A stretch of DNA of 64,000 nt from M3007 sp044230315 (GTDB lineage: Bacteria > Bacteroidota > Bacteroidia > Chitinophagales > Saprospiraceae), in the NCBI GenBank assembly GCA_044230315.1, contig JBGARJ010000005.1, forward strand, positions 62,001 through 126,000. Reading direction: 5' to 3'. Below the pieces are notes generated by a model. It ran no database searches, was not told the origin of the DNA, and was given only the letters and a program-made list of their open reading frames with translations. Position 1 is the stretch's first letter. The number at the start of each line of letters is the position of its first letter. This document shows positions 1 through 9,236 of the stretch, piece by piece. The position numbers and the translations under genes were made by a program.

Positions 1-33
1 TTGGGGCATGTTTGAAATTGTTATGTTCGCCTC

Positions 34-1635
34 ATGAAACCAAATTGGCAATCGAAAACGGGTTGGCGATATTGTTTTTTCGGCCTTATCCTGGGTTACG
101 GCATTCTGTACGCCCCGTTTGGCATCAATGAAACGGACGGCGGCTTCCTGACTGGGTTGGCCTGGCAGATGATTAGCGGCAAAACACTGTATGCCGATGT
201 AGTGTACGTACGCCCGCCGTTACCCGTTTGGCTTCGGACGTTGGAATTACAATTATTTCCCGATTATGGGTCGATCCTGACTGAACGCTGGATATTTTAT
301 GCCAAAGTCGCCCTTTATTCCTGGCTGGGAGCAGCCGTGCTCAGCCAGGGTGTGCGTCGCTGGCAACTGGCCGCGCTGGGGTTTGTCCTGTCGGCGCATT
401 GCTATCCGGCTGCAGCCTGGCATACGGTAGACGGCATTCTGTTTGGCGCCTTGAGCATATGGTGTTGGACCAATTGGCGCGGCTATTGGCCGGCAGTATT
501 TTCCGGCTTGTTTATGGCTTCCACGATCCTCTGCAAGCAATCGTTTTATCCCATGCCCCTGGTTGGGGCTTTATTGGTGCTGTCTGACCAGACCAGACCG
601 CGGCGCCGGACCGAATCCTGGATAGCTTTTGCCGCATTCGCAGGCGTTATTTTATTTTTTGCCGCTTACCTGTACGCCGGCAACCGCCTTTCGGCTTTCC
701 TGCAACTTACGTCGGGCGCGGCATCGGGTAATGAAGCCCTTCAGCACGGCGTATTGGATTATTTCCGCATTCAGCCAGTGTTGTTGTCGTTGAGCGTGTT
801 GATGCTTGTTGCGGCAGGCTGGTGGGCTTGGAAGCGACAACGACCAACAGCCGTCTTTTGGGCCTGGTTCGGCTGGCTCCTACTCCTGGCCGGCGCGTAT
901 ACCTGGGCTATTTTCCGGCGGCAGGAATTCACGGCGCCGTTTGCCCAAACGCGGCTGTTGTTTTGGATGGCTGGATGCTGGTGGGCTTATCGGGCCGTCC
1001 GGCAGCAGCGCCACGACGCGTTGTTTGCCTTGCTGGCGCTGAGCTGGTGCGCGTCGGTGAGTTGGGGCTATAATTTACCGGTCTTGTTCGCATTGCCCTG
1101 GGCGTACGTCGCATGGGAAATTTCCACGCGCCTCAGCTCGGCCGCTTATCCCGGCGGGCGACTGGGTTGGGCGCCTGCCGGGGCGCTGATTTTGCTGCTT
1201 GCCGTATTTCGCTGGGGTTATGCCTTCGTGTATCGCGACGGCCCGCGCGCTGCTATGACCGAACACCTGGGCGCTATTTTCCCATCTTTGACGGGCATTT
1301 ACAGCACTCCCGAAACAGCGGAAAAATACCGGGAGTTGCGTGACCTGACCGCCCGCTACGGGCCGCATTTCAAAACGCTCCCCGCCTTTCCACTTGCCAA
1401 TTACCTTACGCACACCCCTCCGCCGCTGCCGCTCGACTGGGTAGTGCAACGCGAAATGGGCCGCGCCGGTCCGCAGGTGGACAGCCTGCTGCAGCGGGAA
1501 AAACCGGTGTTGCTGGTAGAGAAAGCGTACTTGCCGCGGCTGGATTCAGACCCTGAATTATGGCTGACACGGAATGCCGTAAAACAGGGGAGGGTAGTGG
1601 AGGAAACACAACATTTTGCGGTGGTGCGGCTGTAA
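34..1635 (+). CDS. GT-C type membrane glycosyltransferase (GT39/ArnT-like)
   Basis: A 533-residue polytopic membrane protein with a short cytoplasmic N-terminus, a first transmembrane segment at about residues 12-28, then an acidic loop with E33-T34-D35 followed by GG. That loop sits where GT-C enzymes carry the acidic residues that contact a polyprenyl-phosphate sugar donor. Many hydrophobic segments follow to about residue 400, and a soluble C-terminal tail of about 130 residues ends the protein. By family it would move a sugar from a lipid carrier to a glycan, lipid or protein in the inner membrane. The substrate cannot be read from sequence. It stands alone on the plus strand and converges with the deaminase gene 8 bp downstream. 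Upstream sequence is cut off by the window edge. Confidence 0.75.
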   Translation: MKPNWQSKTGWRYCFFGLILGYGILYAPFGINETDGGFLTGLAWQMISGKTLYADVVYVRPPLPVWLRTLELQLFPDYGSILTERWIFYAKVALYSWLGAAVLSQGVRRWQLAALGFVLSAHCYPAAAWHTVDGILFGALSIWCWTNWRGYWPAVFSGLFMASTILCKQSFYPMPLVGALLVLSDQTRPRRRTESWIAFAAFAGVILFFAAYLYAGNRLSAFLQLTSGAASGNEALQHGVLDYFRIQPVLLSLSVLMLVAAGWWAWKRQRPTAVFWAWFGWLLLLAGAYTWAIFRRQEFTAPFAQTRLLFWMAGCWWAYRAVRQQRHDALFALLALSWCASVSWGYNLPVLFALPWAYVAWEISTRLSSAAYPGGRLGWAPAGALILLLAVFRWGYAFVYRDGPRAAMTEHLGAIFPSLTGIYSTPETAEKYRELRDLTARYGPHFKTLPAFPLANYLTHTPPPLPLDWVVQREMGRAGPQVDSLLQREKPVLLVEKAYLPRLDSDPELWLTRNAVKQGRVVEETQHFAVVRL

Positions 1636-1643
1636 GGCAAGCA

Positions 1644-2639
1644 CTACAGCCGGTGTTGCGCATAGCCAAGACGCAGGGTTTCTGCCAGCCGTGTTTTCAG
1701 CTCCGCCGGAGCAAAGGCGTGCTCCACCGCATTCAGGTTGCACTTCAGCAATTCCTCCAATCCCCACCCGAACACCCGTTGAGCCAAAGCATATTCCGAC
1801 GCGAGGGTTACGTTGCAGATCGTCCGCGCATCTGTATTAATGCTCACCGAAATGCCTGCCCGGTAAAGCCGGTCTAAGGGGTGATCCTCGATCCGTTCGT
1901 AGACATCAGTTTGGATATTGCTGCTGGGGCATATTTCCAGGTGAATATTTTGCTCAGACAGCGCTGCTAGCAGGCCGGGATCTTCGATGCTGCGTACGCC
2001 ATGGCCGAGGCGTTTGGGCTGGAAATAGCGCAGCGTCTCCCATACACTTTCCGGCCCCCGCGCTTCGCCGGCATGGGCCGTGCAGGGGATGCCACGGGCC
2101 TGGGCATACCGGAAGGCTTCGATATGCGGTTCGATGGGCTGGGCTTCGTCGGAGGCGATATCGAAGCCCACTACCGGCGCGCCCAGAAATTGTTCGACCA
2201 GGCGCACCGTCTCCATGCTCTGTACAGCGGAATAATGCCGCAAGGTGCAGAGGATCAGCCCGGCTGGAATACCTGTCTCCCGGCTGCCTTCGCCCAAAGC
2301 CGCCGCTACGGCTTCCACCGTTTCAAGTGGCTGTAGCCCGCCGTGCACATGTTCGTAAGGGGCAAAACGGATCTCTGCATAAATGACCCCGTCGGCTTTC
2401 AACTGCTGAAACAGGTCGAGCGTGACTAACCGCAGGTTTTCAGGGGTTTGCATCAACGCAATCTGCCGCCCGGCATGCGGCAGGTATTCCGCCAGCCCCC
2501 TGAACTTCGGGGGGCCATTGAACGATTGTCGGTACGCCGCTTCCGTTACCCCTGGATCGAGGCGCCGGACAACCGCGTAACTCAGCGAGCAATCGAGGTG
2601 CAGGTGCAGTTCTATCTTGGGTAATGCGGTAAGGTTCAT
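1644..2639 (-). CDS. add: adenosine deaminase family protein
   Basis: 331 residues, the full length of the family. The zinc and catalytic motifs are present: H12-x-H14-x-D16 at the N-terminus (HLHLDCS, with Cys where most members have Gly), TAHAGE with the zinc His and catalytic Glu, RLGHG, and SINTDA with the metal-binding Asp. The family hydrolyses adenosine or a related 6-aminopurine nucleoside to the 6-oxo product plus ammonia in the cytoplasm. The same fold includes aminodeoxyfutalosine deaminase of the menaquinone pathway. Since mqnE and mqnA lie in this window, that substrate is a real alternative. A 103-bp gap separates it from the DUF5686 gene upstream on the same strand. Confidence 0.87.
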   Translation of the reverse strand: MNLTALPKIELHLHLDCSLSYAVVRRLDPGVTEAAYRQSFNGPPKFRGLAEYLPHAGRQIALMQTPENLRLVTLDLFQQLKADGVIYAEIRFAPYEHVHGGLQPLETVEAVAAALGEGSRETGIPAGLILCTLRHYSAVQSMETVRLVEQFLGAPVVGFDIASDEAQPIEPHIEAFRYAQARGIPCTAHAGEARGPESVWETLRYFQPKRLGHGVRSIEDPGLLAALSEQNIHLEICPSSNIQTDVYERIEDHPLDRLYRAGISVSINTDARTICNVTLASEYALAQRVFGWGLEELLKCNLNAVEHAFAPAELKTRLAETLRLGYAQHRL

Positions 2640-2742
2640 TATGTGGTGTTGAGTGGACAGGTATATGCGGCAGGAACAGGATAACAGGGTTCATGATTAA
2701 TTCAAATTGTGATTCAGATCCTGTTAACCCGTCTATCCCCGA

Positions 2743-5256
2743 TTATAAATCCAGCCCCAGCACCAACCCGGTGCGATAGTACCTGGAGCCGTAAAAACCC
2801 GCCGCTATGTCGATATGCAACGGCCGGATCACCTTGATGCCGATATTGTAAAAGCCAAAACTGAGCTCCCAGTAGGGCAGGGTGGTGTCGGGGCGTTGAC
2901 TTTCCCAGGCGTATTCATCGGCAAAGTACATGCCGACTCCAATGGCCTCTTTCCAGTTCAATTTGCGCAACAGCGGGACCTTATCCAGTATCCAGCCGTT
3001 GAAATGGTGGCGCCAGTGCACGAAGGTATAGCCTTTGTCGGTGCTGAACTCGTAGTATGGCAACAAGAAAAAGCCGCGCAGGTAATCCCGTGGGCGTCCG
3101 ATAAAAGTTTGGTTGCCGAGCGGGTGGTAGAAGTCCATAAACCCGACGCGGTTGTTGCGCCAAAACCACCCGGCGCCGACGTTCCATTCGCTGAAGCCGA
3201 ACAGGCCCATCGACAGGTTTCTTTGGTAAAGGCGCAGCTGGATCAGGTCGTAATCGACCACGCTGCCGCCCACGCCCGGCACGGCTTTGGTGTAGCGGAC
3301 GACCAGTTGGGGCCAACCGGAGCTTTCGTACGATCGAAAATTCGGATAGCTGCCGTAAGTCTCGCCGATCTGGAAGCGGGCGCCCAGTTCAAGCAGGAAG
3401 GCCCGGTGCTTTTCAAAGAACGGTTCACCAGCGGGGGCGGGCAGCGGTGCATTTGGCGCGTAATCGCGGTATTTTCGGTAAAAACTGTAATTGCTGTGGT
3501 TCACCAATGGCCGGCGTTCGGCAAATTCCGCGCTGAAATCCATCCACAACCCGGGAGCCATATGCCGGTTGACGCTGCCGCGAACAAAGGCCTTTTCATA
3601 CAGTTTTATGTAATTCTGTTTTTCAAAAAGCGCATACAAAAGGTTAGGCAATTCGCCGATCTGTTTGTTGGGGTCGAATTGTTCGTTGAGCACGCCGCCG
3701 GACAATGACACCCGGGTGTACTGCACACTTTCGAAAAGACGCGTCAACCGCAATCCGCCGCGAAGTACTTTTTCGGAAAAACCGTAGTTCAGCGCGCCTT
3801 CGGCTTCCCAATACCGCGACCGGTACTCGTCATCGTTGTGCCGGAACGTGGGCCGGAAATTGATCAGCCAGCCCTGCACAGGGTTGAACTGCCAACCCTG
3901 GAACAAGGAAGGGTACGAGATCGACGTGCGCCGGTATGAATTATTCCAGGTGTAACCCGAAATAAGATTGCCAGGCTTAAAGCGATTTCCCTTATGGTCT
4001 ACACTGTCGAGGTAAGCTTTTGATTTCCAGATTTGCTCCAAGCTGTCTTTGCGGACGTAGTCGTTCGACTCTTCCTCGGTAAGCGGCACCGGGCGGGTAT
4101 CGACCCAATAACTGCTATCGCGCTCACTGGCGGCCTTTTCGATCTTAAAGGTTTCCCGCCCAAAGATTTCGGGGCCGAATTTCGGCCGGAGGTCGTAGTT
4201 GGACAGCACGCAATTGAAAAAGCCTTCTACTTTGAATCCGAACACTTTGATCTTCAGGCCTGTGAGTTGCGACAGCAAGCACCATTCGTCGGGTTTGTTC
4301 ACCGGCACAAATTCCTGTTTGATCGTCAGCGTGTCGAGCACAGGTTGTTGAATGGCTTTACCAGTGAGTTTCAGGTCGACACCCGCGAGATTCCACCATT
4401 CGTCTACAATGTAAATATCACCCAGGTAGGTGGGGTCTTCGTCGCGTTTCGGGATCACTTCAATTTTATACACGTCGTAGCCGTTCTGGTCTTTAAACCG
4501 GCCTTTGAGCCGGAACCGGTAGTAGGAGAAGGCGTTGTCGGCCAGGGGTGAAAGAATTTCGCGGTCGATGGTGATTCGCTCCTCATACAAACTCAGCCCG
4601 GTCAAAGTAGCGCGATTGAGACTGAATCCGTTGGTTTCGCCGCTCACCTTGCTGGAGATCATCACCTCCTTGGTGCGGTAGGGTTGGGTTTGGACGTACA
4701 GTTTGGACACCGACTCCGACAGGTAAATCACCCCAGTGCGGTTGGAGTCGAGGATGCCGCCCATGTCGCCTACATCCTTGCCGAGCACTTTTTTGGGCGC
4801 GTCGGCCAGTTTGTAAAAACCTTTGATGTACACGTCGCAAGCGTATTGCGGCGTCCGGTTTTTGTAGTATTCGCGCTTTTCGATAGCCTTGCGCATGATC
4901 GCATAGGCAGGGTCTTCGGTCGTGATCACCACTTCGCTGATCTGCAGGTCGCTCGCTTCCATGCGTACTGTCAGACGTACTGGCTTGTCGGCGATGTTGA
5001 CCTGCTCGATGCGCTGTTTATATCCAATGTATTGAAACACAATGTCGTGGCGACCCTTTTCGAGCGTCAGTTTGAATTCGCCGTTTCCATTGGCGGCCGT
5101 CCCATTAGTGCTATTTCGCACGTACACCGAGGCATAGGGTAGGGGTTCGCCGTTTTCATCGAGTACCTTGCCCGATAACTGGGCAGACAAAGCGAGGGGT
5201 AGAAAAAGAAAGATGGAGAGCAACAAAAAGGGGTAGAAAATCCGGAATTTGTTCAT
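2743..5256 (-). CDS. DUF5686 outer-membrane protein with carboxypeptidase-regulatory-like domain
   Basis: 837 residues from the ATG at 5256. An in-frame extension to 5301 exists, but the signal peptide (MNKFRIFYPFLLLSIFLFLP, then ...LSAQ) begins at 5256. After the signal comes a beta-sandwich CarboxypepD_reg-like domain (about residues 25-110, GKVLDENGEPLPYASVYV). A long DUF5686 region follows, ending in alternating amphipathic strands and a terminal aromatic/hydrophobic strand (GLVLGLDL), typical of an outer-membrane barrel. This family is abundant in Bacteroidota and resembles TonB-dependent receptors without a plug. Its molecular role is not established. It is divergent from tilS across an 86-bp gap. 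Confidence 0.82.
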   Translation of the reverse strand: MNKFRIFYPFLLLSIFLFLPLALSAQLSGKVLDENGEPLPYASVYVRNSTNGTAANGNGEFKLTLEKGRHDIVFQYIGYKQRIEQVNIADKPVRLTVRMEASDLQISEVVITTEDPAYAIMRKAIEKREYYKNRTPQYACDVYIKGFYKLADAPKKVLGKDVGDMGGILDSNRTGVIYLSESVSKLYVQTQPYRTKEVMISSKVSGETNGFSLNRATLTGLSLYEERITIDREILSPLADNAFSYYRFRLKGRFKDQNGYDVYKIEVIPKRDEDPTYLGDIYIVDEWWNLAGVDLKLTGKAIQQPVLDTLTIKQEFVPVNKPDEWCLLSQLTGLKIKVFGFKVEGFFNCVLSNYDLRPKFGPEIFGRETFKIEKAASERDSSYWVDTRPVPLTEEESNDYVRKDSLEQIWKSKAYLDSVDHKGNRFKPGNLISGYTWNNSYRRTSISYPSLFQGWQFNPVQGWLINFRPTFRHNDDEYRSRYWEAEGALNYGFSEKVLRGGLRLTRLFESVQYTRVSLSGGVLNEQFDPNKQIGELPNLLYALFEKQNYIKLYEKAFVRGSVNRHMAPGLWMDFSAEFAERRPLVNHSNYSFYRKYRDYAPNAPLPAPAGEPFFEKHRAFLLELGARFQIGETYGSYPNFRSYESSGWPQLVVRYTKAVPGVGGSVVDYDLIQLRLYQRNLSMGLFGFSEWNVGAGWFWRNNRVGFMDFYHPLGNQTFIGRPRDYLRGFFLLPYYEFSTDKGYTFVHWRHHFNGWILDKVPLLRKLNWKEAIGVGMYFADEYAWESQRPDTTLPYWELSFGFYNIGIKVIRPLHIDIAAGFYGSRYYRTGLVLGLDL

Positions 5257-5342
5257 CAGGCAGTATTTTGTCGTAAAAGTCTCTCGCCGGCGCAAAAACA
5301 AAAAGCCAACTTTGTGTCCTTAACGCGGCTTTAACCGGAAAT

Positions 5343-6671
5343 ATGGATTTGTTGGAGCAATTCGAGGCTTTTATTCAGACCAACGCGCTGTTTCGCCTGG
5401 ACGAGCGGGTGCTGCTGGCGGTCAGCGGGGGGGTCGACTCCGTAGTGCTGGCCCATCTGATGTATCGCAGCGGCCGGCCATTCGGTGTGGCGCATTGCAA
5501 TTTCCGGCTGCGCGGCGAGGAGTCGGATGCCGACGAAGTTTTTGTGCGCAACCTGGCGGCTCACTGGCAGGCGCCTGTATTTGTGCAGCATTTCGATACC
5601 CAAAAATATGCCCAGGAAAACGGCCAATCCATCCAAATGGCTGCCCGCGCACTGCGGTATCGCTGGTTCGAAGTGGTACGCGAAGCCGAAGACTTCGCCT
5701 GTACCGCCACGGGCCATCATCTCAACGATTCGATCGAAACGGCGATGTTGCATTTCATCCGCGGAACCGGCCTCACCGGCCTGGGCGGCATTCCGTCCCG
5801 CAATGGCTATATCGTGCGACCCTTGCTGTTTGCCTCCCGGAGAGCCATTGAGGCATACGCACAGGCACAGGCGCTGGACTGGCGCGAAGACAGCAGCAAT
5901 GCCAAAGACGACTACACCCGCAACGCCATTCGCCACCGCATCATACCCGAACTGGAAGCGCTCAACCCCTCATTTCTGGCATCGGCCGCACAGACTCTGC
6001 GCCGTTTGCATGGTGCCGATGACAACCTGCAATACCTGCTCCACATCCTCCTGGGACAACCCGACGCAGCCGGTGTGTACCACCTCGATAAGGCCGCTTT
6101 GGCCGCAATGCCGGCCCTGCGCGATGCCTTGTTCGACTTGCTGCAACCCTTCGGCTTTCTGTCTGCCCAGGTGCAGGAGATCGCCGAGGCCTGGCAACAT
6201 ACCGGGGCCGAATGGCACAGCCCGGCAGGCTACCGCCTCGTGATCGACCGCACTGAACTGCTGTTGACTAACCGGGACCTGGCAGCACCTACCCTCCGTA
6301 TCGGTGCCGACGACCTGATGGTGCGCAGTCCAGACGGCTGGCGGCTCATCATCACACCCGCGGCGCCCGACGCGCCATTCCCTGACGGACGGGAGGCCGT
6401 GGTAGTGGATGCCGGCAAACTGCATTTCCCCTTACATTTGCGCCGCTGGCAGGCCGGCGACACCTTCCAGCCTTTCGGCATGGACGGTAAGAGCCAGAAG
6501 CTGCAAAACTTTTTTACCAACCAAAAATTGTCCCGTTTCGAGAAAGAGCAGCTTTGGGTGCTGGAAAATGGCGATGGGGCGATTGTCTGGGTGGTCGGCC
6601 ACCGACTCGACGAGCGATTCCGGGTTACTACAAAAACGCATAAACAACTAAAATTCAGTTGGATAAAATAA
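5343..6671 (+). CDS. tilS: tRNA(Ile)-lysidine synthase
   Basis: 442 residues. The PP-loop ATP-pyrophosphatase signature SGGVDS is at residues 28-33, followed by the family motif HCNFRLRGEESDADE. The C-terminal TilS substrate-binding domain includes the conserved WQAGDTFQPFGMDGKSQKL segment. The enzyme attaches lysine to C34 of tRNA-Ile(CAU), changing its decoding from Met to Ile, and is normally essential. The start is the ATG at 5343. A near-match to the Bacteroidota -7 motif (CAACTTTG) lies about 30 bp upstream. The 3' end overlaps the next gene by 13 bp, suggesting coupled translation. Confidence 0.95.
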   Translation: MDLLEQFEAFIQTNALFRLDERVLLAVSGGVDSVVLAHLMYRSGRPFGVAHCNFRLRGEESDADEVFVRNLAAHWQAPVFVQHFDTQKYAQENGQSIQMAARALRYRWFEVVREAEDFACTATGHHLNDSIETAMLHFIRGTGLTGLGGIPSRNGYIVRPLLFASRRAIEAYAQAQALDWREDSSNAKDDYTRNAIRHRIIPELEALNPSFLASAAQTLRRLHGADDNLQYLLHILLGQPDAAGVYHLDKAALAAMPALRDALFDLLQPFGFLSAQVQEIAEAWQHTGAEWHSPAGYRLVIDRTELLLTNRDLAAPTLRIGADDLMVRSPDGWRLIITPAAPDAPFPDGREAVVVDAGKLHFPLHLRRWQAGDTFQPFGMDGKSQKLQNFFTNQKLSRFEKEQLWVLENGDGAIVWVVGHRLDERFRVTTKTHKQLKFSWIK

Positions 6672-8557
6672 AAACACCGGGCTGGATTTTGGCCCTCCGT
6701 AGCGCAGGCCAACCCGCCTGGTTTGCCTTGCGCCTCCTGGCCTTCTGGCTGCTTTTTTTTACGGTGTTTCGGGTGTGGTTTATCGCCGGGCTGCATGCCG
6801 AATGGACCGACAACAACCCATGGCCCGCGCTCTGGCGCGCCTGGCCGCTCGATCTGAGCATGGCCGGATATCTCCTCAGCGTGCCGGTACTCCTCTGGTT
6901 CATAGGGTTGCCGGCCGGCGCCAAAACCCAACAGCGGATTACCCGGGTCATCGCCGGATACCATATAGTGGTGTTCGGCATTCTCATCTTCGTCTTTGGC
7001 GCCAATGTATTCCTCTACGCCGAATGGCACACGCCGCTCAACAACCGGGCACTGGAGTACTTCCGCACCCCAACGGCCATGCTCGACTCAATGTCGCTGC
7101 CATTTAAGATCGGCAGCGTGACTATCTATATCTTTTTTGCCTGGGTGTGGTGGCGCCTGTATCGATGGGTTGTCGGTACGACGGTTTTCCCGGATCGTTT
7201 GTCTAACTGGAATCTGGCCTGGTTGCCCGTATTGCTGGGGCTGCTGTTTCTGGCCATTCGCGGCGGGCTCGGCGTGATACCGGTCAACGAAAGCGCGGTG
7301 TATTACTCGCCTCAATTATTCAACAACCACGCTGCCACTAACGCTGCCTGGCACGTGATCCACAGCCTGATTGAGACGCGCTCGACCGAAAACCATTACC
7401 GTTTTATGGACGATGGCAGTGCCCGCCAACGCGTGGCGCAACTGTATCCGCGCGACAGCGCAGCACACCAGCCCCACAACTGGCTGCAACTGCCGGCTGG
7501 CCATAAACCGAATATCGTGTTCATCATGATGGAAAGCATGACCGCACAGGTGGTGGGAGAACTGGGTGGCGTGCCTGGCGTATGTCCCAACCTGGGCCGG
7601 CTGGCTGGCCAGGGCCTCCTGTTCGACCGCTGCTACGGGAGCGGCTACCGCACCGATCAGGGCCTCGTATCGGTGCTGGGTGGCTTTCCGGCACAACCGG
7701 ACCAATCGATCGTGCTGTTGCAAGACAAAGCCGCCAAACTGCCCTCGGTGCCCAAAATGCTCAGGCAGGAGGGCTATGCCACCGCTTTTTTTTACGGCGG
7801 CGAACTCACCTTTGCCAATATCGGGGTGTGGTTGACCAACCAAAAGTTTGACCGGATCTTCGCCGAAAAAGACTTTCCCGCCGCAGCCATCACACAGCGC
7901 TGGGGCGCCGACGACCGACAGGTATTCAACAAGGCCATCGCCACGCTCCGGGAGACGCCCCAACCGTTTTTCTCCAACATCCTGACGCTGAGTCTGCACC
8001 CGCCTTTTGACGTGCCCTATCGCAGCCAATGGACGGGCGACACTGAGCGGGAGCAGTTTCTGAATAGCGCGGCCTTCGCCGATGCCGCCATCGGCGCCTT
8101 TTTCGAAGCCGCCGCCGCCGAGCCCTGGTTTGCCAATACTTTGTTTGTGCTGGTGGCCGACCACGGCCATTACAACCCTACAGGTGTGCGGATGGATGAC
8201 CCACGCTCGCGACAGGTACCCCTCATCATCACTGGCCCGCTCATCCGGCCCGAATGGCGCGGCCGCCGCATCCACACCCTCGGCAACCACCACGACATAC
8301 CGGCCACCATCCTCGACGAACTGGGCTTCTCCTCCGCGGCTTTTACCTGGAGCAAGGACTTGTTTGATCCGCACACCCGCGACTTTGCCTATTACACCAA
8401 TGAAAATGGCCTGGGATGGGTGACACCTGCGGGCGCAGGTTTTTACCCCTTTGAAAAACGCGCCTGGCAATGGTTTGCCGGGCCACTACCGGCCGCTGAT
8501 GGCTTGGATGGGCAGGCGTATTTGCAGGAATTGTATGAAGATTTTTTGAAGATGTGA
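6659..8557 (+). CDS. LtaS/MdoB-like membrane sulfatase (phosphoglycerol transferase superfamily)
   Basis: 632 residues starting at a TTG inside the end of tilS. No ATG is closer in frame, and translation before this point has no membrane segment to preserve. The N-terminus has about five hydrophobic segments (to about residue 210), followed by a soluble alkaline-phosphatase-fold domain. Visible active-site elements are the metal-binding Glu in NIVFIMMESM, the candidate nucleophile Thr in GYRTDQG, and VADHGHY with Asp/His ligands near the end. Family members transfer phosphoglycerol or phosphoethanolamine to envelope glycans or lipids on the outer face of the inner membrane. The acceptor here is unknown, since a Gram-negative Bacteroidota cell has no lipoteichoic acid. 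Confidence 0.83.
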   Translation: MDKIKTPGWILALRSAGQPAWFALRLLAFWLLFFTVFRVWFIAGLHAEWTDNNPWPALWRAWPLDLSMAGYLLSVPVLLWFIGLPAGAKTQQRITRVIAGYHIVVFGILIFVFGANVFLYAEWHTPLNNRALEYFRTPTAMLDSMSLPFKIGSVTIYIFFAWVWWRLYRWVVGTTVFPDRLSNWNLAWLPVLLGLLFLAIRGGLGVIPVNESAVYYSPQLFNNHAATNAAWHVIHSLIETRSTENHYRFMDDGSARQRVAQLYPRDSAAHQPHNWLQLPAGHKPNIVFIMMESMTAQVVGELGGVPGVCPNLGRLAGQGLLFDRCYGSGYRTDQGLVSVLGGFPAQPDQSIVLLQDKAAKLPSVPKMLRQEGYATAFFYGGELTFANIGVWLTNQKFDRIFAEKDFPAAAITQRWGADDRQVFNKAIATLRETPQPFFSNILTLSLHPPFDVPYRSQWTGDTEREQFLNSAAFADAAIGAFFEAAAAEPWFANTLFVLVADHGHYNPTGVRMDDPRSRQVPLIITGPLIRPEWRGRRIHTLGNHHDIPATILDELGFSSAAFTWSKDLFDPHTRDFAYYTNENGLGWVTPAGAGFYPFEKRAWQWFAGPLPAADGLDGQAYLQELYEDFLKM

Positions 8558-8616
8558 GTGCGGGGCATCCTCAATAGTACCAGGAAATAACAAATCCATT
8601 GTCGCATCTGGCCGGC

Positions 8617-8654
8617 AAAAAAGAAAGCGCGCCATCCTTTCCGGAACGGCGCGC
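8617..8654 (-). terminator. intrinsic terminator of the VOC gene
   Basis: Read on the minus strand, a GGCGCGC arm (8648-8654) pairs with GCGCGCC (8627-8633) around a 14-nt loop. It is followed at once by a T-rich run (complement of 8617-8626). It lies about 55 bp past the VOC stop codon. The opposite strand has no T-run, so it should act only on minus-strand transcripts. Confidence 0.72.
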
Positions 8655-8707
8655 CTATACAGTAACTGACAGTCCTATTCAAATCGTGTACCCCCAAACG
8701 AATGCAC

Positions 8708-9094
8708 TTATCCCATCGAGAATAAGCCCACCACGTTGCCTTCCGAATCGCTGAAAAACGCAAAATGGCCCATGTCCTGGCCGATGACTGTTTTCGGTAA
8801 CACGATTTTTCCGCCGGCCCCCTCTACCCGGTTTAGCACGGTATTGAGGTCGCTGCCAGCAGAAAGGTACACTTTCGTGCCGTCGGGGCCCGCCGGCTTA
8901 TAGCCATTGCCCTGGCAGATAGCGCCGCCGACGCCTCCGCCGTCGCGGTCGTGCGGTAAAATGCCCATACGAACAGGCTCCATCACCATTTCCGGCATTT
9001 CGTAGTCGAAAATGGTTTGGTAAAAGGCTTTTGCCCGCTCAAAGTTGGCGACGGGGATCTCAAACCAACTGATCGCGTTTTTCGTAAATTCCAT
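8708..9094 (-). CDS. VOC (glyoxalase/bleomycin-resistance) family protein
   Basis: 128 residues from the ATG at 9094. An in-frame extension to 9139 would begin upstream of a plausible leader and overlaps the promoter region, so the shorter start is preferred. The sequence shows the two beta-alpha-beta-beta-beta halves of the vicinal oxygen chelate fold: N-terminal ISWFEIPVANFERAKAFYQ and C-terminal MGHFAFFSDSEGNVVGLFS. This subfamily of small stand-alone VOC proteins is usually annotated only as a glyoxalase-like protein, and no substrate can be assigned. It is monocistronic, with its own promoter motif (9137-9144) and terminator (8617-8654). Confidence 0.85.
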   Translation of the reverse strand: MEFTKNAISWFEIPVANFERAKAFYQTIFDYEMPEMVMEPVRMGILPHDRDGGGVGGAICQGNGYKPAGPDGTKVYLSAGSDLNTVLNRVEGAGGKIVLPKTVIGQDMGHFAFFSDSEGNVVGLFSMG

Positions 9095-9136
9095 AGCGTA
9101 ATCGTTTAAGTGAATACTGAGGTGTGTTGTCGGAGG

Positions 9137-9144
9137 CAAAAATA
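9137..9144 (-). promoter_or_regulatory. TAnnTTTG promoter element of the VOC gene
   Basis: The minus strand reads TATTTTTG, a full match to the Bacteroidota -7 consensus, 43 nt upstream of the VOC start. It is adjoined upstream by a 9-bp AT-rich inverted repeat (9148-9156 with 9164-9172). Confidence 0.5.
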
Positions 9145-9147
9145 CTT

Positions 9148-9172
9148 TTTTGTTTTAAATTAAAAAACAAAA
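9148..9172. promoter_or_regulatory. AT-rich inverted repeat, possible operator
   Basis: TTTTGTTTT at 9148-9156 is repeated inverted as AAAACAAAA at 9164-9172, with a 7-nt spacer. It covers the interval between the -7 motif and the expected -33 region of the VOC promoter, a position suited to repressor binding. Low sequence complexity makes chance a serious alternative. Confidence 0.25.
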
Positions 9173-9236
9173 TGTTTTTATTTCAGATTTTGGGATGACC
9201 TGCCCGGAAACCCCAAAATCTGAAACCGCCGCCGCA

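Noticed and set aside
2675..2725. Hairpin upstream of the adenosine-deaminase-family gene (8-bp arms AACAGGAT/ATCCTGTT)
   Set aside because: The arms are short with a 35-nt spacer and no T-run. Chance pairing is likely.
2815..3708. 297-codon plus-strand frame antisense to the DUF5686 gene
   Set aside because: It mirrors the codon bias of the real gene on the other strand, and the DUF5686 frame has clear domains.
7316..8470. 384-codon minus-strand frame antisense to the LtaS-like gene
   Set aside because: It is a shadow frame caused by high GC at third positions. The plus frame has the sulfatase motifs.
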